From assembly GCF_002374835.1 (NCBI RefSeq), contig NZ_NWVD01000002.1, forward strand, positions 124,001 through 188,000: a stretch of DNA of 64,000 bases. Direction: 5' to 3'. Under the pieces are notes generated by a model. It searched no databases. It was not told the origin of the DNA and saw only the letters and a list, made by a program, of their open reading frames with translations. Positions within the stretch are counted from its first letter, which is position 1, and each line of letters opens with the position of its first letter. The stretch comes from Sphingomonas ginsenosidimutans. Lineage in GTDB: Bacteria; Pseudomonadota; Alphaproteobacteria; Sphingomonadales; Sphingomonadaceae. The position numbers and the translations under genes were made by a program. Of this stretch, positions 53,715 to 63,456 are shown piece after piece.

Positions 53715-55331
53715 TTATGGTGCCATCGGCCCCTTGTAGAGGGTGCCGAAATAATCGCCCTTGTTCCACACCGGGCGCTGCGGCGCATCCGCGATCTCGC
53801 GCGCGATGCGGTAATTGGCGTCCAGGAACCTGACGCCCTCGCCCCACAGGAACGGCTGGTTCAGGTCGTCGCACGGCCGGTGGTAGCAATTGTTCATGAA
53901 CGTATCGAACGCCGCGCGCCCCGGCCCCTTCAGCCCCGGCCACAGGAACACCGACGGCACGCCCTTGCGCACGAAATTGTAATGGTCGGACCGCACGAAG
54001 ATCGACATTTCCGGGATCGGATCGGGCGACAGCGCGACGCCCAGCGCGCCCGTCGCGCGCGCGATGATCGGGCCGAGCGTCGACCGGTCGCCGCCGAACG
54101 CCACCATATCCTCGAACCGGTACGTCAGGATCGGCATGTCCAGGTTCACGTCGGCGACGATCCGGTCGATCGGCACCGGCGGGTGGTTGACGAAATAGTC
54201 GCTGCCCACCAGCCCCTTCTCCTCCGCGGTCACCGCCAGGAACAGGATGCTGCGTTTCGGCGCGGCGCCCGCCGCCTTGAACCGGCGCGCTTCCTCGATC
54301 AGCGTCGCGATCCCCACCGCATCGTCCATCGCGCCGTTGTAGATCGCATCGCCGTTCACCGGCTTGCCCACGCCGACATGGTCCAGATGCGCGGACAGCA
54401 CCACCATCTCGCCCGCCAGCGCCGGGTCGCTGCCCGGCAGCATGCCGACGACGTTGCTGCTGGGCATCGCGCGGAACGTCGTGGCGCTGGTGATCGTCAG
54501 CGGCGCGACCGAGACGGCGGGCACGCGGCGCAGAGCCTTGCGCGCCGCCGCCTTGACGATCGCGGGCCACGCCTTCCCGAACAGCTTCGCGCCGCCCGCC
54601 GGGGACAGCGTGGCGAGCAGCGGGGTGGCGGGCGTCGCGCTGTTGCCCACCCCCGCCGGGGTCGCCCAGGTCACGCGTTCGCTCGCCTGCGCGGTGACCA
54701 CGCCGGCGAAGGCGGGCGATCCGCGTCCGGCCGCGCGCAGGTCGGCCAGCGCGATCGCGCCCACCGCGCCATGCGCCGCCGCGGCGCGCAGCCGCTCCTG
54801 CGGCCCGCCCATCGTCGCGGCCACCTCGCTCGGCAATCCGGCGGGCGCCCCGCCGATGTAGGCGACGATCCTGCCGCGCACATCAAGGCCCGCATAATCG
54901 TCGATGCCGAACGCCGGCGCCTCCAGCCCGTGGCCGACGAACACCACCGGCGCGCTGACCGCGGTCGCCTTGGCGGCGGGGTTGGCGGCGAACGCGATAT
55001 CCTGGCCCGCCTCCAGCGCCGCACCGTCCGCCAGCGCGGCGCGCGCGCCCTCGGCCAGCTTGTACGCGACCAGCGGCACGGGTTGCAGGTAGCTGCCGTT
55101 CGCGCCCATCGGGGTCAGCCCGGCGGCCTGGAATTGCGCCGCGACATAGGCGGCGGCGATGTCATATTCCCCGCTGCCGGCATCGCGCCCCTTCATCGCG
55201 TCGGACGCCAGGAACATGACGTGCGACTTCAGCGCCGCTTCCTCGGGCGGCAGCGGGGCGGCAGTCTGGGCGGAAGCGACGGCGGACAGCGGCAGCAGGG
55301 CAAGCGCAAGCGAACGGGCGATACGGGGCAA
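53715..55331 (-). CDS. M28-family exported aminopeptidase
   Basis: A 538-residue metallopeptidase with a signal peptide (RSLALALLPLSAVASA). A PA-type insert (residues about 140-260, VVFVGHGLEAPAFGIDDYAG) precedes the M28 core. Metal ligands are seen in VVLSAHLDHVGVG, NGAMDDAVGIATL, FLAVTAEEKGLVGSDYF, VNLDMPIL and RSDHYNFVRKGVPSVF. The catalytic Glu is in AEEKG. It is expected to release N-terminal amino acids in the periplasm. It lies divergently from pepN and directly ahead of the M48 gene, so three metallopeptidases are clustered here. Confidence 0.9.
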   Translation of the reverse strand: MPRIARSLALALLPLSAVASAQTAAPLPPEEAALKSHVMFLASDAMKGRDAGSGEYDIAAAYVAAQFQAAGLTPMGANGSYLQPVPLVAYKLAEGARAALADGAALEAGQDIAFAANPAAKATAVSAPVVFVGHGLEAPAFGIDDYAGLDVRGRIVAYIGGAPAGLPSEVAATMGGPQERLRAAAAHGAVGAIALADLRAAGRGSPAFAGVVTAQASERVTWATPAGVGNSATPATPLLATLSPAGGAKLFGKAWPAIVKAAARKALRRVPAVSVAPLTITSATTFRAMPSSNVVGMLPGSDPALAGEMVVLSAHLDHVGVGKPVNGDAIYNGAMDDAVGIATLIEEARRFKAAGAAPKRSILFLAVTAEEKGLVGSDYFVNHPPVPIDRIVADVNLDMPILTYRFEDMVAFGGDRSTLGPIIARATGALGVALSPDPIPEMSIFVRSDHYNFVRKGVPSVFLWPGLKGPGRAAFDTFMNNCYHRPCDDLNQPFLWGEGVRFLDANYRIAREIADAPQRPVWNKGDYFGTLYKGPMAP

Positions 55332-55445
55332 GGGGCGGGACTTTCCGGATTATCGGGGGGACGACCGTGACGGATGATACGATCCTGATGCGTTGAGGCA
55401 AGCTTTGCGATGGAACCATCGGCCATGCCAGCTATAGTCGCGGTC

Positions 55446-58052
55446 ATGGCCGACACCCGCGCAACCGCCGCCGCCCCCGCCACGCCCGTGGTGACACGGC
55501 GCAGCGACTATGCCCCACCCGCCTGGCAGGTGCCGCAGGTGGCGCTCGATGTCGCGCTCGATCCGCTCGCCACGCGCGTCCATGCCCGGCTGGAGGTGGT
55601 ACGTGCCGGCGCGCACGACGAACCGCTGCGGCTGGACGGCGCGGGGCAGGTGCCGCTGGCGGTGCGGGTCGACGGCATCGCGGTCAACGACTGGCGGATC
55701 GTGGGCGAACAGCTGGTGCTCGCGCTGCCCGGCGACGCGCATGTGGTCGAAACGGAGGTGGAGATCGCGCCCGATCGCAACACCCAGCTGATGGGCCTCT
55801 ACGCCTCGGGCGGGATCCTGTGCACGCAGTGCGAGGCGGAGGGGTTCCGCCGCATCACCTGGTTCCCCGATCGCCCCGACGTGCTGTCGACCTATCGCGT
55901 GCGGATGACCGCGGACAAGGCGCGCTTCCCGGTGCTGCTCGCCAATGGCGATCCGGTCGCGGCGGGCGACGGCGCGGACGGCACGCACTGGGCCGAATGG
56001 CACGATCCCTATCCCAAGCCGTCGTACCTGTTCGCGCTGGTGGCGGGCGACCTGGCGGTCAATCGCGGCACCTTCACCACCCGCTCGGGGCGCGTCGTCG
56101 AACTGGGCATCTGGGTGCGCGCCGCCGATCTGGCGCGCACCGGCCACGCGCTCCATGCGCTGCAACTGGCAATGGCGTGGGACGAGCGGGTCTATGGCCG
56201 CGAATACGATCTCGACGTGTTCAACATCGTCGCGGTGGACGATTTCAACTTCGGCGCGATGGAGAACAAGGGGCTGAACATCTTCAACAGCCGCTACATC
56301 CTCGCCGACCCGGATACCGCCACCGACTGGGATTATGACGCGATCGCCGCGGTGGTGGCGCACGAATATTTCCACAACTGGTCCGGCAACCGCGTCACCT
56401 GCCGCGACTGGTTCCAGCTCAGCCTGAAGGAAGGCTTCACCGTCTATCGCGATCAGGGCTTCTCCGCCGATCAGGGATCGCCCGCGGTCAAGCGGATCGA
56501 GGATGTGCGCGGGCTGCGCGCCGCGCAATTCCCGGAGGATGCCGGCCCGCTGGCGCATCCGGTCCGCCCCGAAAGCTATATCGAGATCGGCAATTTCTAC
56601 ACCGCCACCATCTACAACAAGGGGGCGGAGCTGATCCGCATGATGGCCACGATCCTCGGCCCCGAACGCTTCCGCGCCGCCACCGATCTCTATTTCGACC
56701 GGTTCGACGGCACCGCCGCCACGTGCGAGGATTTCGTGGCCTGCATGGAGGAGGCCGGCGGCGTCGACCTCACGCGCTTCCGCCTGTGGTACAGCCAGGC
56801 CGGCACCCCGCGCGTTTCCGCCACGCTCGATCACCGTCCCGGCAGCGGCCGTGCCACGCTGCATCTGGCGCAGAAGGTGCCCGATACCCCCGGCCAGACG
56901 GCCAAGCAGCCGCAGGTGCTGCCGTTGCGGCTGCGGCTGTTCGGGGCCGAAACCGGCCAGCCGCTGGGCGACGAACGGCTCGTCATCCTGTCCGACGCCG
57001 CCGCCAGCATCACGTTCGAGACGGTCACCGAACGCCCGGTCGTCTCGCTCAACCGCGGCTTCTCCGCGCCCGTCGTCATCGACAGCGATCGTTCGGCCGC
57101 CGATCTCGCCTTCCTCGCGCGGCACGACGACGATCCCTTCGCCCGGTACGAGGCGATGCAGCAGCTGATGCTCGACACGCTCGTCGCCGCGACCGTGGAG
57201 GGCGAGGCGGATCATGCCGCGGTGATCGCCGCGGTCGCCGACACGCTCGACGATCCCGCGCTCGACCGCGCGTTCGTCGCCGAGGCGGTGCTGCTGCCCG
57301 CCGAAAGCTTCATCGGCGACCAATTGTCGATCGTCGATCCAGAGGCGATCTTCCAGGCGCGCGAGGCGCTGCGCCGCGATCTGGGCCGCGCGCTGGACGC
57401 GCGCTGGCGCGCCGCCTGCGACCCCGCGCTGCGCCGCCCGTTCGCCTATACGCCGGAGGACAAGGGCATCCGCAGGCTGCGCAACGTCGCGCTTGGCTAT
57501 GTCGCCGCATCGGGGGCGGCCGATGCCGCCGCGCTCGCCTATGCGCAGTTCGAGGCGACGGACAACATGACCGACCGCCACGGCGCGCTGACCACGTTGG
57601 TCGCGGGCCACTCGGCGGAACGCGACGCCGCGCTCGACGTCTTCTACCATCGCTATGCCGGCAATACGCTGGTGCTCGACAAATGGTTCCAGACGCAGGC
57701 GCTGTCGCCGCTGGAGGATACGCCCGCGCTGGTCGCCGAACTGGCGCAGCACCCAGATTTCACGCTCGCCAACCCCAATCGCGCGCGCGCGCTGATCGGC
57801 GCGTTCGGCGCCAACCAGCGCGCCTTCCACGCCGATGGGGGCGACGGCTATCGCTGGCTCGCCGACCAGCTGCTCGCGCTCGACGCGCTCAACCCGCAGA
57901 CCGCGGCGAAGCTGCTGCCCCCGCTCGGCCGCTGGCGCCGCTTCGATCCGGCGCGCGCCGAACGGATGCGCGCCGAACTCGCGCGGATCGTCGCCACGCC
58001 CGACATATCGAAGGATCTGTTCGAACAGGCCTCGAAAAGCCTGGAGGGATGA
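55446..58052 (+). CDS. pepN: aminopeptidase N
   Basis: An 868-residue M1 family zinc aminopeptidase. GAMEN is at 270-274 (FNFGAMENKGLNIF) and the zinc site HEYFH at 306-310 with the third ligand E329 (SLKEGFTVYRDQGFS). The N-terminal beta domain begins with MADTRATAAAP then YAPPAWQVPQVALDVALDPL. The C-terminal helical domain is typical of the alphaproteobacterial PepN (FANGGDYRWLADQLLALD-like GGDGYRWLADQLLALDALNP). I chose ATG 55446; an ATG at 55410 would add 12 residues, and neither has a strong ribosome site. No signal peptide. Confidence 0.94.
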   Translation: MADTRATAAAPATPVVTRRSDYAPPAWQVPQVALDVALDPLATRVHARLEVVRAGAHDEPLRLDGAGQVPLAVRVDGIAVNDWRIVGEQLVLALPGDAHVVETEVEIAPDRNTQLMGLYASGGILCTQCEAEGFRRITWFPDRPDVLSTYRVRMTADKARFPVLLANGDPVAAGDGADGTHWAEWHDPYPKPSYLFALVAGDLAVNRGTFTTRSGRVVELGIWVRAADLARTGHALHALQLAMAWDERVYGREYDLDVFNIVAVDDFNFGAMENKGLNIFNSRYILADPDTATDWDYDAIAAVVAHEYFHNWSGNRVTCRDWFQLSLKEGFTVYRDQGFSADQGSPAVKRIEDVRGLRAAQFPEDAGPLAHPVRPESYIEIGNFYTATIYNKGAELIRMMATILGPERFRAATDLYFDRFDGTAATCEDFVACMEEAGGVDLTRFRLWYSQAGTPRVSATLDHRPGSGRATLHLAQKVPDTPGQTAKQPQVLPLRLRLFGAETGQPLGDERLVILSDAAASITFETVTERPVVSLNRGFSAPVVIDSDRSAADLAFLARHDDDPFARYEAMQQLMLDTLVAATVEGEADHAAVIAAVADTLDDPALDRAFVAEAVLLPAESFIGDQLSIVDPEAIFQAREALRRDLGRALDARWRAACDPALRRPFAYTPEDKGIRRLRNVALGYVAASGAADAAALAYAQFEATDNMTDRHGALTTLVAGHSAERDAALDVFYHRYAGNTLVLDKWFQTQALSPLEDTPALVAELAQHPDFTLANPNRARALIGAFGANQRAFHADGGDGYRWLADQLLALDALNPQTAAKLLPPLGRWRRFDPARAERMRAELARIVATPDISKDLFEQASKSLEG

Positions 58053-58083
58053 CCGGCCCGTTCCCGCTATGCCGGCCTGACGC

Positions 58084-59397
58084 ATGACCGACGCAACCCG
58101 CCCCCGCCCCCCGCGCCGCTGGACGCGCGCCCGCTATCTGGCGCTGATGCGCGCCACCGGGCCGCGCTCGGTCCGCTTCCGCACCCGGCTGGCGATCCTG
58201 ACCGGCGCGGTCGCGGTCGGGCTGGTCGCCACCTTGTTCGCCGCCGCCGCGGATGCGGCGGGCGCCTTCTTCGCGACCCAGGCGCGCGCCCATCGCTACG
58301 CCCCGCTGGTCGTCACCCCGCTGCTGTTCGTCGCGCTCGCGTGGCTGACCCGTCGCCTCGCCCCGCTGGCACGCGGATCGGGCATCCCGCAGGTGATCGC
58401 CGCCAGCGAGGATCCGCAGGGCGCCACCCGCTCGCTGATCTCCCCGCGCACCGTGTCGGTGAAGGCGGTGCTGACGCTCGGGGCGGTCGCGGGGGGCGCC
58501 TCCGTCGGCCGCGAGGGGCCGACGGTACAGCTCGCCGCCGCGGTGATGGGCTTCAGCCACCGGCTGCTGCGCGTGCCGCTGCGGATGCCGGTGGTGATCG
58601 CGGGCGGCGCGGCGGGCGTCGCGGCGGCGTTCAACACCCCGCTTGCCGGGCTGCTATTCGCAATCGAGGAACTGGCCTCCGCCTATGAACAGCGGGTCAC
58701 CTTGCTGGTCCTGTCGGCGATCGTCATCGCCGGCATGGTCGCGCAGTCGGTACAGGGCGACTATGTCTATTTCGGGCTGATCGGCGCGCATATGCCGATC
58801 CTGTCGGCATTGGTGGTCGCGCCGGTCGCGGGGGTCGCGGGCGGCATCGCCGGCGGATTGTTCGCGCGGCTGATGCTGGGGATGGCCAATGGCGGCCATC
58901 GCCTGTCGCGATGGGCGCGCGCGCATCCGCTGCTGTTCGCCGGGGGCTGCGGCACCGTCGTCGCGGTGCTGGGCGTCGCCACCGGGCTGACCTGGGGCAC
59001 CGGCTATTCGGCGGCGCGCGCGATGATCACCGGCGTCGATGCACCCTTGTGGTTCGGCCCCGCCAAGTTCGCCGCGACGCTCGCCACCGCGGTCGCGGGG
59101 CTGCCGGGGGGCATCTTCGCCCCCTCGCTCGCGGTCGGTGCGGGGGTGGGCAACCTGCTGCGCGAACTGTTCCCGTCCGATCCGGCCTCCGCGGTCGTCA
59201 TCCTGGGGATGGTCGGCTATTTCGCGGGCGTGGTGCGCGCGCCGCTGACCGCGGTCATCATCCTGTCCGAAACTACCGCCAGCCGCGGGCTGATGCTGCC
59301 GATGTTCGCCACCGCCTTCATCGCCGACGCCGCCAGCCGCTGGGTCTGCCGTGAAAAGCTGTACCACGGCCTGTCGCGCACCTTCGTCGGGCAATAG
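58084..59397 (+). CDS. ClC-family chloride channel/antiporter
   Basis: A 437-residue membrane protein of the ClC family. Selectivity-filter motifs are visible: GSGIPQVIAASEDPQ, GASVGREGPTVQLAAAVMG and PGGIFAPSLAVGAGVGN. The gating Glu in GREGP is present, fitting either a channel or a Cl-/H+ exchanger; the proton Glu of the exchangers was not located with certainty. There are no CBS domains. About ten to twelve hydrophobic segments are spread over the length. It starts 31 nt after pepN. Confidence 0.92.
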   Translation: MTDATRPRPPRRWTRARYLALMRATGPRSVRFRTRLAILTGAVAVGLVATLFAAAADAAGAFFATQARAHRYAPLVVTPLLFVALAWLTRRLAPLARGSGIPQVIAASEDPQGATRSLISPRTVSVKAVLTLGAVAGGASVGREGPTVQLAAAVMGFSHRLLRVPLRMPVVIAGGAAGVAAAFNTPLAGLLFAIEELASAYEQRVTLLVLSAIVIAGMVAQSVQGDYVYFGLIGAHMPILSALVVAPVAGVAGGIAGGLFARLMLGMANGGHRLSRWARAHPLLFAGGCGTVVAVLGVATGLTWGTGYSAARAMITGVDAPLWFGPAKFAATLATAVAGLPGGIFAPSLAVGAGVGNLLRELFPSDPASAVVILGMVGYFAGVVRAPLTAVIILSETTASRGLMLPMFATAFIADAASRWVCREKLYHGLSRTFVGQ

Positions 59398-59403
59398 CGG
59401 GCG

Positions 59404-59742
59404 CTATCCCCGCGCGCGCCCGGTCAGCATCGCCGCCACATCGCCGCGCGCCCGCACGCTCAGGAACAGCAGATACGGCAGCAGGAACCCCGCCCCGCCG
59501 AAGAACGCCACGACGCCCAGCGCCATTCCGCCCGGCGAGAAGCGGTTCCGCCAAGCGGTCCACAGCGCCGACAGCGTCAGGAAACACAGGAAATCGGCAT
59601 TGAACTGCCCCGGCCAGCCACCGCGCGCGATATCGCCGAGGAATATCGGCAGCAGGTCCATGCCATGCCGCGCCACGACCATCCCGGTATAGCCGGCCAG
59701 CGCCAGCCACGCCGCGACCAGCAGCACACGCAATCCGCGCAT
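59404..59742 (-). CDS. small membrane protein of unknown function
   Basis: A 112-residue protein with three probable transmembrane helices (LLVAAWLALAGYTGMVVARH, FLCFLTLSALWTAW, ALGVVAFFGGAGFLLPYLLF). A conserved-looking loop WPGQFNADFLCFL precedes the second helix. GGAGG lies about 8 nt upstream of the ATG. It resembles DUF2834-type small membrane proteins, but I am not certain of that. It converges with the ClC gene, separated by 6 nt. Confidence 0.7.
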   Translation of the reverse strand: MRGLRVLLVAAWLALAGYTGMVVARHGMDLLPIFLGDIARGGWPGQFNADFLCFLTLSALWTAWRNRFSPGGMALGVVAFFGGAGFLLPYLLFLSVRARGDVAAMLTGRARG

Positions 59743-60285
59743 CCCCCTGTCCTCCCCTGTCCGCGCCGGTCGACCGGCGCCTTGTCCGCCGACAGCCTAT
59801 CGCGTCACTTGCCGGATGCAATGCCGGGCCGCGGGCCGATCCCCGCCGCCGGCGCGGGCTGTCCTACACGCCCCGCCTCTGCCATGGTCGCGACGCTCCT
59901 TCCCAGCGTCGATCCCCCGACCAGCGACCTGCCCGCCCTCGGCGGGGCCGCGACGAAGAACCATCCCGGGCCGGATCGCCCTTCCCCCTCCGTTCGTGCC
60001 GAGGAGAGGCTGAGCCTGCCGAAGCCTCGTCTCGAAACATCCTGCGAAACGCCGTTCCGACAAGCTCGACGGCTCCTAGGGACGAACGGAGGCGAATGTT
60101 GATCGGTCCTGGAGCGGCTTCCTCCGTCAGGCCTGCCGCCTGCGCTTTCAGACGAGCACGCCACACCCGCGCTACCGCGACGCGCCACCCACGCGCCGCC
60201 CCGGCGCCGCACGCGCGACGAATCACCGCGCCAGCGGCTCAACATTCGCAACATTCGCGGCCGGCGATCGACCCCGCCGCGTCGG
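59743..60285. other. 543-bp spacer without a convincing gene; holds a family B repeat
   Basis: I find no recognisable gene between the small membrane protein and ppc. A third family B element lies at 59990-60089 (CCGTTCGTGCCGAGGAG facing CTCCTAGGGACGAACGG). The remainder is GC-rich with a CAACATTCGCAACATTCGCG direct repeat (about 60241-60260). Open frames that cross the region run through the repeat and have no domain signature. Confidence 0.65.
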
Positions 60286-62964
60286 TCAGCCTGAATTGCG
60301 CAACGCGGTCGCGATCGCATTGATCGACAACAGGATGCCCTGCCGCACGCGCTCGTCATCCTCACCCGCGCGGTGCCGCTTCATCAGCTCGATCTGCAAC
60401 AGGTTCAGCGGCTCGATATAGGGCAGGCGCAGCCGGATCGACGCATCCAGTGCCGGGTGCCGTTCCAGCAGATGCGCCTGCCCGGTCACGTCCAGCAGCC
60501 CGTCGTGCGTCTGCTGCCAGCCGTCATGGATGCGGCCGAACACCGCGTCGCGCAATGCCGTGTCCTCGACCAGCCCGGCATAGCGCCCGGCGATCCCCAT
60601 GTCGGACTTGGCGAGCACCATCTCCATGTTGGCCAGCGTCGCGGCGAACAGCGGCCAGCCCTGCGCCATCTCGCGCAACAGCCCGCGGTCCTCGAACGCC
60701 GCGATCGCCTGCCCCACGCCGTACCAGCCCGGCAGCATGACGCGCGCCTGCGCCCAGCTGAACACCCACGGGATCGCGCGCAGGTCCTCGATCGCGTCGG
60801 ATTGCTTGCGGCTGGCCGGGCGGCTGCCGATCTTGAGGCCGGCGATCTCGGCGATCGGCGTCATCTGGCGGAAGAAGGTGCGGAACCCCTCGGTCCCGTA
60901 CACCAGCCCGCGATAGGCGTGGAACGCCGCATCGGACAGTGCATCCATCGCCGCGCCGAACGTCGCATTCTCGCCGTTCGACAGCTGCGCCGGCTCCAGG
61001 CTGGCCAGCAGCGTCGCCGACGCCATCGCCTCCAGGTTGGTCGTCGCGCTTTCGCGCGTGCCGTATTTGCCCGCGATCACTTCGCCCTGTTCGGTGATGC
61101 GGATGCGGCCCTGCACCGTGCCCGGCGGTTGCGCGCGGATCGCGGCGAAGCTGGAACCGCCGCCGCGCCCCACCGCGCCGCCGCGCCCGTGGAACAGCTG
61201 CATCCCGACGCCGACCGCATCGAACACCGGCTTCAGCGCGGTCGACGCCTTCGACAATTGCCAGGTGGACGTCAGGTATCCGCCGTCCTTGTTGCTGTCG
61301 GAATAACCGATCATCACTTCCTGGTGGCCGCGCGCGGTGGCGATCGCGCGCACCTCCGGAATCGCGAACCACTCGGTCATGATCGCCGGCGCCGCCTCCA
61401 GATCCTCGATCGTCTCGAACAGCGGAACCGCCATGATCGCCGCGGTCGCCGGATGGCCGTTGCCGGGTCGGTACAGGCCGACTTCCTTCAGGAGCAGGTG
61501 GACCTCCAGCAGGTCCGACACTGACTTGGTCATCGACACGATATACTGGCGGATGCATGCCGCGCCGTAGGTGGCATGCGCCGCCGCCGCCGCGCGGACG
61601 ATCGCCAGTTCGGACGCGGTCTCCTCCGAATAATCGGCGAACGGGCTGGTCAGCGGGCGCGCGGTGGCCAGTTCCTGGCGCAGCAGCATGACGCGCGCAT
61701 CCTCGCCCAGCGCGGCGTAATCGTCGCAGACGCCGGCCTTGGCCAGCATTTCCGCCACCACGCGCTCATGCACCGCGCTGTTCTGCCGCAGGTCCAGCGT
61801 GGCGAGGTGGAAACCGAACACCTCGACCGCGCGGATCAGCCGCCCCAGCGCGCCGCCGGTGCCCAGCAGGCCGTCGCCATTGTCCGACAGCGGCCGCGCC
61901 AGTGTCACCACATCGGCGCGCAGCGCGGCCGGATCGGGATAGGGTTCGCCGGTCAGATGCCCCGGCCGCGGCGGCGCCTGCCCGGTGATCGCGCGGTACG
62001 TCGCCGCGACACGCGCGTAGATCCCCGACAGCGCGCGGCGATACGGCTCGTCGCTACGGCTCTCGGCGGTGTCGCCGCTCGCCTCGGCCAGCGCCAGCAC
62101 GCCCTCGTCGACCACCGCATGGTGCGCGGAGATCGACAGTTCCGCTCCCATCGCGTGCAGCTGGTCCATGTAGAAGCCCAGCACCGCCTGCGCCGCCTTC
62201 GCCAGTGCGGTGCGCAGCGAATCGGCGGTCACGAACGGGTTGCCGTCGCGGTCGCCGCCGATCCAGCTGCCCGGCTTCAGGAACGACGGCACCCGCTCGC
62301 CCATCGCGCGGTCCCACCTTTGGTACAGCGCCGGGATCACCGGCAGGAACACCTCGCGCAGATAGCTCAGCGCGGTGTCCACCTCGTCGACGACGTACAG
62401 CCGCTCGCGCCGCAGCACGCGCGTCTGCCACAGCAGCGCGACCTGGCGCACGATCGCCTCGTCCACCCGGTCGCCGTCGGGCGTCGTGTCGATCCCGCGA
62501 TCGCGCAGCGCCATCAACTGGGCGATGCGGTTGCGGTGGTCGATCATGCTCTTGCGCCGCACCTCGGTGGGGTGCGCGGTCAGCACCGGGGCGATCAGCG
62601 CATCGTCGAGCAGCGCGGCCACCGCCTCGCGCCCGATCCCCTCGCGCGCCAGCCGGTCGAGCGCGGCGGCCAGGTCGGCCCCCTCCTCCGCGGCGATGCC
62701 CTGCCGGTCCTCGGCCAGGTTGGCGAGCATCGAGAACAGCATGAACCCGCGCACAAAATCGAGCGTCTCGTCCAGGTCCAGCGTCCCCAGTTCCGCATCG
62801 GGCGATGCCTGGTGGTTGCCGCGATGCCGCTCCACCGATGCTGAGCGGATCGCCTCGGTCCGCTCGTAGAGCTTTTCCCCGCCATACGCGCGGATCACGT
62901 CGCCCAGGACGCGGCCCAGATAGCGGACATCGGGATTGTTGGTGATCGGGGGAAGCGTGGCCAT
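60286..62964 (-). CDS. ppc: phosphoenolpyruvate carboxylase
   Basis: An 892-residue enzyme that adds bicarbonate to phosphoenolpyruvate to make oxaloacetate, feeding the TCA cycle. Catalytic His is H131 in VLTAHPTEVRRKS. K559 lies in GYSDSNKDGG (553-562), and LFHGRGGAVGRGGGSS is the third signature. The C-terminus (RLRLPYIEPLNLLQIELMKR, ending SINAIATALRNSG) is the conserved allosteric region. The ATG at 62964 is preferred; the frame is open further upstream but the sequence there has no conserved part. It is 32 nt from the EF-hand gene in the same direction. Confidence 0.95.
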   Translation of the reverse strand: MATLPPITNNPDVRYLGRVLGDVIRAYGGEKLYERTEAIRSASVERHRGNHQASPDAELGTLDLDETLDFVRGFMLFSMLANLAEDRQGIAAEEGADLAAALDRLAREGIGREAVAALLDDALIAPVLTAHPTEVRRKSMIDHRNRIAQLMALRDRGIDTTPDGDRVDEAIVRQVALLWQTRVLRRERLYVVDEVDTALSYLREVFLPVIPALYQRWDRAMGERVPSFLKPGSWIGGDRDGNPFVTADSLRTALAKAAQAVLGFYMDQLHAMGAELSISAHHAVVDEGVLALAEASGDTAESRSDEPYRRALSGIYARVAATYRAITGQAPPRPGHLTGEPYPDPAALRADVVTLARPLSDNGDGLLGTGGALGRLIRAVEVFGFHLATLDLRQNSAVHERVVAEMLAKAGVCDDYAALGEDARVMLLRQELATARPLTSPFADYSEETASELAIVRAAAAAHATYGAACIRQYIVSMTKSVSDLLEVHLLLKEVGLYRPGNGHPATAAIMAVPLFETIEDLEAAPAIMTEWFAIPEVRAIATARGHQEVMIGYSDSNKDGGYLTSTWQLSKASTALKPVFDAVGVGMQLFHGRGGAVGRGGGSSFAAIRAQPPGTVQGRIRITEQGEVIAGKYGTRESATTNLEAMASATLLASLEPAQLSNGENATFGAAMDALSDAAFHAYRGLVYGTEGFRTFFRQMTPIAEIAGLKIGSRPASRKQSDAIEDLRAIPWVFSWAQARVMLPGWYGVGQAIAAFEDRGLLREMAQGWPLFAATLANMEMVLAKSDMGIAGRYAGLVEDTALRDAVFGRIHDGWQQTHDGLLDVTGQAHLLERHPALDASIRLRLPYIEPLNLLQIELMKRHRAGEDDERVRQGILLSINAIATALRNSG

Positions 62965-62996
62965 GGCGCCTTTGCTGCGCTGCACCAGCGCCGCGG

Positions 62997-63437
62997 TCAA
63001 CCCGCCTTCGACGCAGCGGTGTTGCTCGCCGGCTCGTCTGCGGGGGTCGGCAGGTCGGTTTCGTGCTGCTCGCGCGCCCGCTCGCGCTCGTCGCTGGTCA
63101 CCGTGCCGTCGTGGTTGGCATCCTGCCGGTCGAACCGCGCCATCATCCAGCGGCTCCATTCCTCGTTCGAGATCGCGCCGTTTCGGTTCGCGTCGATCTC
63201 GTCGAACCGGTCCTGCAGCCGCTTCGGCAGTTCGTTGCGGGTCAGCTTGTCGTCGTTGTTGACGTCCAGGCGCCGGAACCGCCGCTCCACTACCCCGCCG
63301 AAATCCAGCCGCGACATCACGAAGGGCGGGACGTAATTGTCGAGCGCGCCGTTCTCCAGCGCCTTCTGCTCCTCGCTCGTGCCGGAACAGGCGGCCAGCG
63401 CGATCGCGCCGGCTACCACCACCAATGTCGTGCGCAT
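62997..63437 (-). CDS. EF-hand lipoprotein
   Basis: A 146-residue exported protein with lipobox LAAC (C17) and three EF-hand loops: DVNNDDKLTRNE, DANRNGAISNEE and DANHDGTVTSDE. A fourth partial helix precedes them. Calcium binding is likely; an anchored periplasmic calcium sensor or buffer is the reasonable role. The tail after residue 125 is disordered (DLPTPADEPASNTAASKAG). The ATG at 63437 begins the signal peptide. Confidence 0.85.
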   Translation of the reverse strand: MRTTLVVVAGAIALAACSGTSEEQKALENGALDNYVPPFVMSRLDFGGVVERRFRRLDVNNDDKLTRNELPKRLQDRFDEIDANRNGAISNEEWSRWMMARFDRQDANHDGTVTSDERERAREQHETDLPTPADEPASNTAASKAG

Positions 63438-63456
63438 GCTTGTCCCGGCTCCGTCG

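Noticed and set aside
59805..60365. Open reading frames across the 543-bp spacer before ppc
   Set aside because: They run through a dispersed family B repeat, overlap ppc or its neighbours on several frames, and show no domain, signal peptide or ribosome site.
62965..63159. 65-residue N-terminal extension of ppc
   Set aside because: It overlaps the EF-hand gene and encodes Arg/Ala-rich shadow sequence; the conserved PEP carboxylase start is at 62964.
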